Shown one piece after another: positions 38,727 to 43,496 of a DNA stretch of 43,496 bases (within the stretch, counting starts at the first letter, position 1; every line of letters starts with the position of its first letter). The notes below the pieces were generated by a model. That model made no database searches. It was not told where the DNA came from and worked only from the letters and a program-made list of their open reading frames with translations. The position numbers and the translations under genes are program-made. The stretch is from Pseudomonadota bacterium (GTDB lineage Bacteria; Pseudomonadota; Alphaproteobacteria; Sphingomonadales; Sphingomonadaceae), in NCBI GenBank assembly GCA_029550345.1, contig JAKPHK010000047.1:1-43496 (forward strand), in the 5' to 3' direction.

Positions 38727-40460
38727 TCAGTCGTCAATGTTCCGCTTGAAGGTTTCAGGCAAGAACAGCAGGCCGATCACCACCGTGGCCGCGGCGATCA
38801 CCACCGGGTACCACAGGCCGTAGTAGATATCGCCCTTGGCCGCGACCATCGCGAAGGCAGTCGTGGGCAGGAACCCGCCGAACCAGCCGTTGGCGATATG
38901 GTAGGGCAGCGACATCGAGGTGTAGCGGATCCGGCTCGGGAACAGTTCCACCAGCATGGCGGCAATCGGACCGTAAACCATGGTCACCAGCAGCACGAGG
39001 TAGAACAGGATCGCGATTGCCTTGGGCTTGTTGATCTGCGCCTTGTCGGCGAAGAACACCAGCTTTGCAGCCTTGGGATCCTTGGCAGCGGCGGGGTTTT
39101 CCTTGATCGGATAGCCCGCATCCTTGAGCGCGGTGGTAACCGCACCGCCAAAGGCCTTGATCGCATCGGCGCGTTCGGCACCGCTGACGGCGGCCGGATT
39201 CGGCGCCTCGATCACCTTGTCGCCGATCGTGACCGACGCCACCGTCCCGGCCGGAGCCTCGACGTTGACATAGTTGAGACCGTTCTTGGCGAAGTAAGCC
39301 TTGGCGATATCGCAGCTTGAGCTGTCGAACTTGTTCTTGCCGACCGGATCGAACTGGAACGAGCACTCACCCGGAGCTGCCGAAACCGAGACCGGGCTGC
39401 TCAGCGTTGCTGCGTTGAGCGCCGGATTGGTCGCTTCGGACAGGGCGTGGAAGGCCGGGAAGTAGGTCAGTGCCGCCAGCGCGCAGCCACCCAGGATGAT
39501 GAACTTGCGCCCGATTTTGTCCGAGAGCCAGCCCCAGAACACGAAGAACGGAGTGCCCATCAGCAGCGCGGTGGCGATCAGGATGTTGGTGGTGGCCCCA
39601 TCGACCTTCATGGTCTTTTCAAGGAAGAACTGAGCATAGAACTGCCCGCCGTACCAGACCACAGCCTGACCCATGCCGGCGCCGAACAGGCAGATCAGCA
39701 CGTATTTCAGGTTGGCCCAGTTGCCGAAGGCTTCCGAAAGCGGCGCCTTCGACGTGGTGCCTTCGTCCTTCATCTTCTGATAGACCGGGCTTTCGTTCAG
39801 CTGCAGACGGATCCACATCGAAACGGCAAGCAGCACGATCGAAATCAGGAACGGCAGACGCCAGCCCCAGGCGGCGAACTGTTCCTCACCCATCCAGGTG
39901 CGGAAGCCCAGCACCACCAGCAGCGCCGCGAACAGGCCGAAGGTGGCCGTGATCTGGATGAAGCTGGTGAAAAGGCCGCGCTTGTTGTTGGGGGCGTGTT
40001 CGGCGACGTAGGTCGCGGCGCCGCCATACTCACCGCCCAATGCCAGGCCCTGGATGACGCGCAGCAGCACCAGGATGATCGGCGAGGCAACGCCCAGGGT
40101 TTCATAGCCGGGCAACAGACCGACAACGAAGGTCGAAAGGCCCATCAGGCCCATGGTGACCAGGAAGGTATTCTTGCGGCCGACCATGTCGCCGATCCGC
40201 CCGAAAACGATCGCCCCGAACGGGCGCACCGCGAAACCGGCGGCGAAGGCCCCCAGCGCCAGGATGAACCCGGTGGTTTCGTTGACACCTGCGAAGAACA
40301 CCTTCGAAATGAAGGTGGCGAGCAGGCCATAGAGATAAAAATCGTACCATTCGAACACCGTGCCGAGCGAGCTGGCGGTGATCACCAGCTTCTCGTCATG
40401 GGTTGGTTTGTGGTGCTTGGGCAAGGCAGCTACGTCGGCTGCCGATTCATGGAAATCCAT
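38727..40460 (-). CDS. MHS-family metabolite:H+ symporter with large periplasmic insert
   Basis: The 577-residue major facilitator carries MHS-family marks: SSLGTVFEWYDFYLYG at the first helix, motif A GRIGDMVGRK, and RVIQGLALGGEYGGA. Family members import small carboxylates such as shikimate, proline/betaine, 2-oxoglutarate or short-chain acids. Usual length is about 430-450; this one has an extra 130-residue soluble stretch (about 341-478, Cys366 and Cys383) between helices 9 and 10. By topology (motif-A-like GWLSDKIGRK in the cytoplasmic loop before helix 9) it lies in the periplasm. The position between prpE and a porin gene suggests a short-chain fatty acid substrate. ATG 40460 follows GGGAGAGGGACG. 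Confidence 0.9.
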   Translation of the reverse strand: MDFHESAADVAALPKHHKPTHDEKLVITASSLGTVFEWYDFYLYGLLATFISKVFFAGVNETTGFILALGAFAAGFAVRPFGAIVFGRIGDMVGRKNTFLVTMGLMGLSTFVVGLLPGYETLGVASPIILVLLRVIQGLALGGEYGGAATYVAEHAPNNKRGLFTSFIQITATFGLFAALLVVLGFRTWMGEEQFAAWGWRLPFLISIVLLAVSMWIRLQLNESPVYQKMKDEGTTSKAPLSEAFGNWANLKYVLICLFGAGMGQAVVWYGGQFYAQFFLEKTMKVDGATTNILIATALLMGTPFFVFWGWLSDKIGRKFIILGGCALAALTYFPAFHALSEATNPALNAATLSSPVSVSAAPGECSFQFDPVGKNKFDSSSCDIAKAYFAKNGLNYVNVEAPAGTVASVTIGDKVIEAPNPAAVSGAERADAIKAFGGAVTTALKDAGYPIKENPAAAKDPKAAKLVFFADKAQINKPKAIAILFYLVLLVTMVYGPIAAMLVELFPSRIRYTSMSLPYHIANGWFGGFLPTTAFAMVAAKGDIYYGLWYPVVIAAATVVIGLLFLPETFKRNIDD

Positions 40461-40483
40461 CGTCCCTCTCCCGTTGTGAATGC

Positions 40484-41917
40484 TTAGAAGCTGTACTTGG
40501 CGGCGACTTCGATCCGGTCGGTCGTACCATCGGCGCCATTGACCAGCTCACGCTCACCGTGGCGGTATTCGATGCCCAGATCGACGTTCTTGATCGGTGA
40601 GTAGAACAGGTTTGCGGCAACACTCCAGGCCTTCTTGTTGAAGGTCGAGATGTTAGCCAGCGTCAGATTGTCGGAATAATCGACATTCTGATAACTGCCC
40701 ATCAGGTTGGCACGCACGCCCGGCGCCAGTGGCATCCGAACTGCCCCGATCACCGCCATGACGTTGACCGATTCCAGACTGTTGGTGGCCGGAACGTAAA
40801 CCGCGTCGGGCGCGAAATTGAGGCCGATATAGCGGCTGGCATTGTGCCCATAGGTGACCATGAACCGCGCATCGCCAGTCTTGGCGTCGTTGAAGAACAC
40901 CTTGCCGCCCAGGCTGACGCCGAACCCGCCGGTCGTGGCGGCGATACCCGAGTTTTCCACCCGGACCTGGCGCACCAGCCCGCTGAGCGACAGTTCGTGC
41001 CGCTTGCCCGTCAGGGCCAGACGTGCGGTGAAATCGGGCATCCGATCGTCGCCGTTTTCGTTCAGCGTCGGAGAACCGATGTTGGCCGTACCCGATTCAG
41101 GATTTTCCACCCCGACATGCAGTGCCGCGCCTTTGCCAAGCGGAGCGCTGTAACGGATCAGCGGCTGACGGACGAAGGTGGTCCCTTCCGCGCCGCCGAC
41201 ATAGTCGGTGCTTTCCGGCAAGGCGCCGGTGTACTGGAAGGTTGACCAGTCCTGACCGAAGGTCCAGCGATCGACCTGCATAAAGGCCCGCCGCAGCGCC
41301 GGGTTATAGCCATTGGTGGTACGCTGCGATCCCTGGGTTCCGGGCGAGGTCTGGAAATCGAATTCGAGATAGCCCTTCACCGCATGGCCCGAAACGGTGG
41401 TATCCATGTTGAGCCAGAAGCGCGATTGCTTGGCGGTGAAATCGGTCACCCGGCTGGCCGGCGCGCCGCCGGTGGGAATCGTCTGCGGCAGATAGAAATC
41501 GCGGCCCAGCGAATTGGTCGCCACTTCACCGTCGCTGTAGCGGGTGCTGGCAACCAGCAGCTTGACGTAACCGCCAAGCTTGATCGTGGTCGTGCCCGAT
41601 TTGAAGCCATCGGCCGGAGCCGCCGGAGCGGGCGCCGCGGCAGGCTTGGCTTCCAGTGCGGCAAGGCGCTTGTTGGCATCGGCGGCCTGGGCTTCGGCGG
41701 CCTGGGCGCGGGCTTCGGCCTGCTGGGCCTGAGCCTTGAGCTGCTCATTCTCGGCCTTGGCGGCGCTGACTTCGCCGCGCAGGCTGCCGACTTCCGCCTC
41801 AAGCCGGTCCAGCCGCGCCTCTACTGAAGTGGACGGCCCGGCCAGAGCGGCCTGCGGCGCGACCAGTGCCGAAGCGGCGAGCAGGCCGGCGACCAGAACC
41901 TTTCGTCCCTTGTTCAT
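40484..41917 (-). CDS. DcaP-like trimeric outer membrane porin
   Basis: The 477-residue protein has a signal peptide (to ALAG, about residue 27), an N-terminal coiled coil (about 30-92, LDRLEAEVGSLRGEVSAAKA), an Ala/Pro linker, and a beta-barrel starting TTIKLGGYVKL and ending in Phe (VAAKYSF), the outer-membrane assembly signal. This matches the DcaP family, porins for dicarboxylates and other anions, whose coiled coil helps trimerise in the periplasm. GGAGAGGGGAT precedes the ATG at 41917. It is 23 bases upstream of the symporter gene, giving a matched outer/inner membrane uptake pair, and is divergent from acs. Confidence 0.88.
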   Translation of the reverse strand: MNKGRKVLVAGLLAASALVAPQAALAGPSTSVEARLDRLEAEVGSLRGEVSAAKAENEQLKAQAQQAEARAQAAEAQAADANKRLAALEAKPAAAPAPAAPADGFKSGTTTIKLGGYVKLLVASTRYSDGEVATNSLGRDFYLPQTIPTGGAPASRVTDFTAKQSRFWLNMDTTVSGHAVKGYLEFDFQTSPGTQGSQRTTNGYNPALRRAFMQVDRWTFGQDWSTFQYTGALPESTDYVGGAEGTTFVRQPLIRYSAPLGKGAALHVGVENPESGTANIGSPTLNENGDDRMPDFTARLALTGKRHELSLSGLVRQVRVENSGIAATTGGFGVSLGGKVFFNDAKTGDARFMVTYGHNASRYIGLNFAPDAVYVPATNSLESVNVMAVIGAVRMPLAPGVRANLMGSYQNVDYSDNLTLANISTFNKKAWSVAANLFYSPIKNVDLGIEYRHGERELVNGADGTTDRIEVAAKYSF

Positions 41918-42002
41918 ATCCCCTCTCCTTGGATTCCCGATGTCGATTCTCGGGGTCGGGGCACGATGCAGGGTGTCTCACTTGCGGGGCAGAGCGATCT
42001 AG

Positions 42003-42018
42003 GTCTTAGGCCTACGAC
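42003..42018. promoter_or_regulatory. dyad between the porin and acs genes
   Basis: Gtc-t-taggccta-c-gac fits GTCNTAGGCCTANGAC, symmetric in 14 of 16 bases, in the 195-base divergent control region, 95 bases before the acs ATG and 86 before the porin ATG. A shared regulator of both genes could bind here. Confidence 0.5.
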
Positions 42019-42112
42019 CATTGTCTAAACTGGCGGTGCTTGTCTGCATCTGCAAAATGGGTGCAAATGGCTGCAACAGCCGGGAATCGATTTGGAAGAG
42101 GAGTCAGCCGAA

Positions 42113-43496
42113 ATGGGCGATGCGATCTATCCCGTGCCCAGCGATTGGGCCGCCAACGCCTTGGTCAATGATGCGCGCTATCAGGAAATGTACCGGGCTT
42201 CGGTAGAGAACCCGGAAGCGTTCTGGCTCGCTGAAGGCCAGCGGCTTGACTGGATCAAGCCCTACACCACGGCCAAGCAGACCAGTTTTGAGGAAGCCGA
42301 CTTCGGGATCAAGTGGTTCGCCGATGGCACGCTCAATCTCTCCGCCAATGCGCTTGACCGGCACCTGGCCGAAAACGCCGATACCGTGGCGATCATCTGG
42401 GAGCCGGACAGCCCGGACGAGCCGGCCCGCCACATCACCTATCGGGAGCTTCACGCCGAAACATGCCGTTTCGCCAACCTGCTGAAATCGCGCGGTGTGC
42501 AGAAGGGCGATCGGGTGACGATCTATCTGCCGATGGTACCCGAAGCGGCGGTGGCGATGCTGGCCTGCGCCCGGATCGGCGCGATCCATTCAATCGTGTT
42601 CGGCGGGTTCAGCCCGGATTCGCTGGCCAGCCGGATCGAGGATTGCGACAGCTCCGTGATCCTGACCGCCGACGAAGGCCTGCGCGGCGGCAAGGCCGTT
42701 CCGCTCAAGGCCAACGTCGATGAGGCGCTGGTCAACCTGCCCAGTGTTGAAACCGTGATCGTGCTGCGCCGCACCGGCGGAAACATCACGATGGTTCCGG
42801 GCCGCGATGTCGATTGGCACGAAGGCGTGGCGGCCCAGTCCGCCGATTGCCCGCCCGAGGAAATGAACGCGGAAGACCCGCTGTTCATCCTCTATACCTC
42901 GGGCTCAACCGGCAAGCCCAAGGGCGTGCTCCACACCACCGGCGGCTATGGCGTATGGGCGTCGATGACGCATCAGTACGTGTTCGATTACCGTCCGGGG
43001 AAGATCTACTGGTGCACTGCCGACGTGGGCTGGGTGACGGGGCACAGCTACATCGTCTATGGCCCGCTGATCAACGGCGCGACCACGCTGATGTTTGAAG
43101 GGGTGCCCAGCTATCCCGATGCCAGCCGGTTCTGGCAGGTGATCGACAAGCACAAGGTTGAAATCTTCTACACCGCCCCCACCGCCATCCGCTCCCTGAT
43201 GCGCTTCGGCGACGCCTGGCCCAAACGCCACGACCTGTCCTCGCTGCGCCTCCTCGGCTCCGTCGGCGAACCGATCAACCCCGAAGCCTGGGAATGGTTC
43301 CACCGCGTCATCGGCGACAGCCGCTGCCCGATCATCGACACCTGGTGGCAGACCGAGACGGGCATGTTCCAGATCTGCCCGGTGCCGGCGCTGGCGCTGA
43401 AGCCGGGGTCGGCGGGGCGTCCCTTCTTCGGCCAGGACGCCGAGATCGTCGACGAGTCGGGCAACCCGGTTCCCGATGGCGAGCAGGGCTTCCTAG
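42113..43496 (+). CDS. acsA: acetyl-CoA synthetase, partial (C-terminus beyond window)
   Basis: An open frame runs from ATG 42113 to the right edge, 461 residues with no stop. GAGGAG (42098-42103) lies 9 bases before the start. It begins [13 protein letters not shown], and has [15 protein letters not shown], the AMP-binding loop [12 protein letters not shown] (from residue 261), [17 protein letters not shown] and WWQTETGM, all diagnostic of Acs (about 650 residues in full). It activates acetate to acetyl-CoA and is usually controlled by acetylation of a C-terminal lysine that lies outside this window. Codon choice changes between about 43170 and 43370 (mostly C-ending codons) compared with the rest of the gene. 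Confidence 0.95.
   Translation, partial: MGDAIYPVPSDWAANALVNDARYQEMYRASVENPEAFWLAEGQRLDWIKPYTTAKQTSFEEADFGIKWFADGTLNLSANALDRHLAENADTVAIIWEPDSPDEPARHITYRELHAETCRFANLLKSRGVQKGDRVTIYLPMVPEAAVAMLACARIGAIHSIVFGGFSPDSLASRIEDCDSSVILTADEGLRGGKAVPLKANVDEALVNLPSVETVIVLRRTGGNITMVPGRDVDWHEGVAAQSADCPPEEMNAEDPLFILYTSGSTGKPKGVLHTTGGYGVWASMTHQYVFDYRPGKIYWCTADVGWVTGHSYIVYGPLINGATTLMFEGVPSYPDASRFWQVIDKHKVEIFYTAPTAIRSLMRFGDAWPKRHDLSSLRLLGSVGEPINPEAWEWFHRVIGDSRCPIIDTWWQTETGMFQICPVPALALKPGSAGRPFFGQDAEIVDESGNPVPDGEQGFL

Overview
The window is a 43.5 kb piece of GC-rich chromosomal DNA. It most likely comes from an alphaproteobacterium of the order Sphingomonadales. The evidence is a GTTC-N7-GTTC SOS box in front of uvrA, the gene order mdh / small secreted protein / sucD / sucA / sucB / lpd, a cobalamin-riboswitch btuBFCD operon, a DcaP-like porin, and generally strong G/C third-position codon use. 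This placement is inferred from content, not from a marker gene. I found no rRNA, tRNA, CRISPR array or intact insertion sequence.

Layout, left to right. (1) 1-955, minus strand: an AT-richer accessory cassette of three overlapping genes. They are a four-helix membrane protein, a 54-residue one-helix protein and the start of a cytosolic protein resembling the DUF6414 family, which runs off the left edge. Two of the three are easy to miss because one is tiny and the other is partial with a TTG start. An 18-bp tandem repeat and a 10-bp hairpin lie between the cassette and uvrA. (2) 1151-5557: SOS-regulated uvrA, then two secreted proteins of unknown function; the larger one looks internally triplicated. 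(3) 5696-9971: two secreted zinc peptidases in tandem (M13, then an M3 lipoprotein). (4) 9974-14655, minus: vitamin B12 uptake operon btuB-btuF-btuC-btuD with overlapping genes under a cobalamin riboswitch. (5) 14823-16404: a SleB-type cell wall hydrolase and a small protein. (6) 16736-29736, plus: about 13 kb of closely spaced genes. It starts with TCA-cycle genes (mdh, sucD, sucA, sucB, lpd), interrupted by a gamma-glutamylcyclotransferase-like gene. It continues with a PD-(D/E)XK-like protein, a PepSY membrane protein and a TRIC-type channel, and ends with a TPP enzyme overlapping a flavin 2-hydroxyacid dehydrogenase. sucC is absent. (7) 29737-33451, minus: FAD-linked 2-hydroxyacid dehydrogenase, thiolase and nitronate monooxygenase. 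(8) 33576-36739, plus: marR-emrA-emrB drug-efflux operon with a perfect operator-like dyad. (9) 36747-43496: a short-chain fatty acid block with propionate-CoA ligase, an MHS-family symporter carrying a large periplasmic insert, a DcaP-type porin and, divergently, acetyl-CoA synthetase running off the right edge.

How it fits together: blocks 6, 7 and 9 look like central carbon catabolism. Short-chain acids would enter through the porin and symporter and be activated by PrpE and Acs. 2-Hydroxy acids would be oxidised by the LldD-like and GlcD-like enzymes, and the products would feed the 2-oxoglutarate dehydrogenase / malate dehydrogenase segment of the TCA cycle. The best candidate for something undescribed is the left-edge membrane/DUF6414-like cassette.
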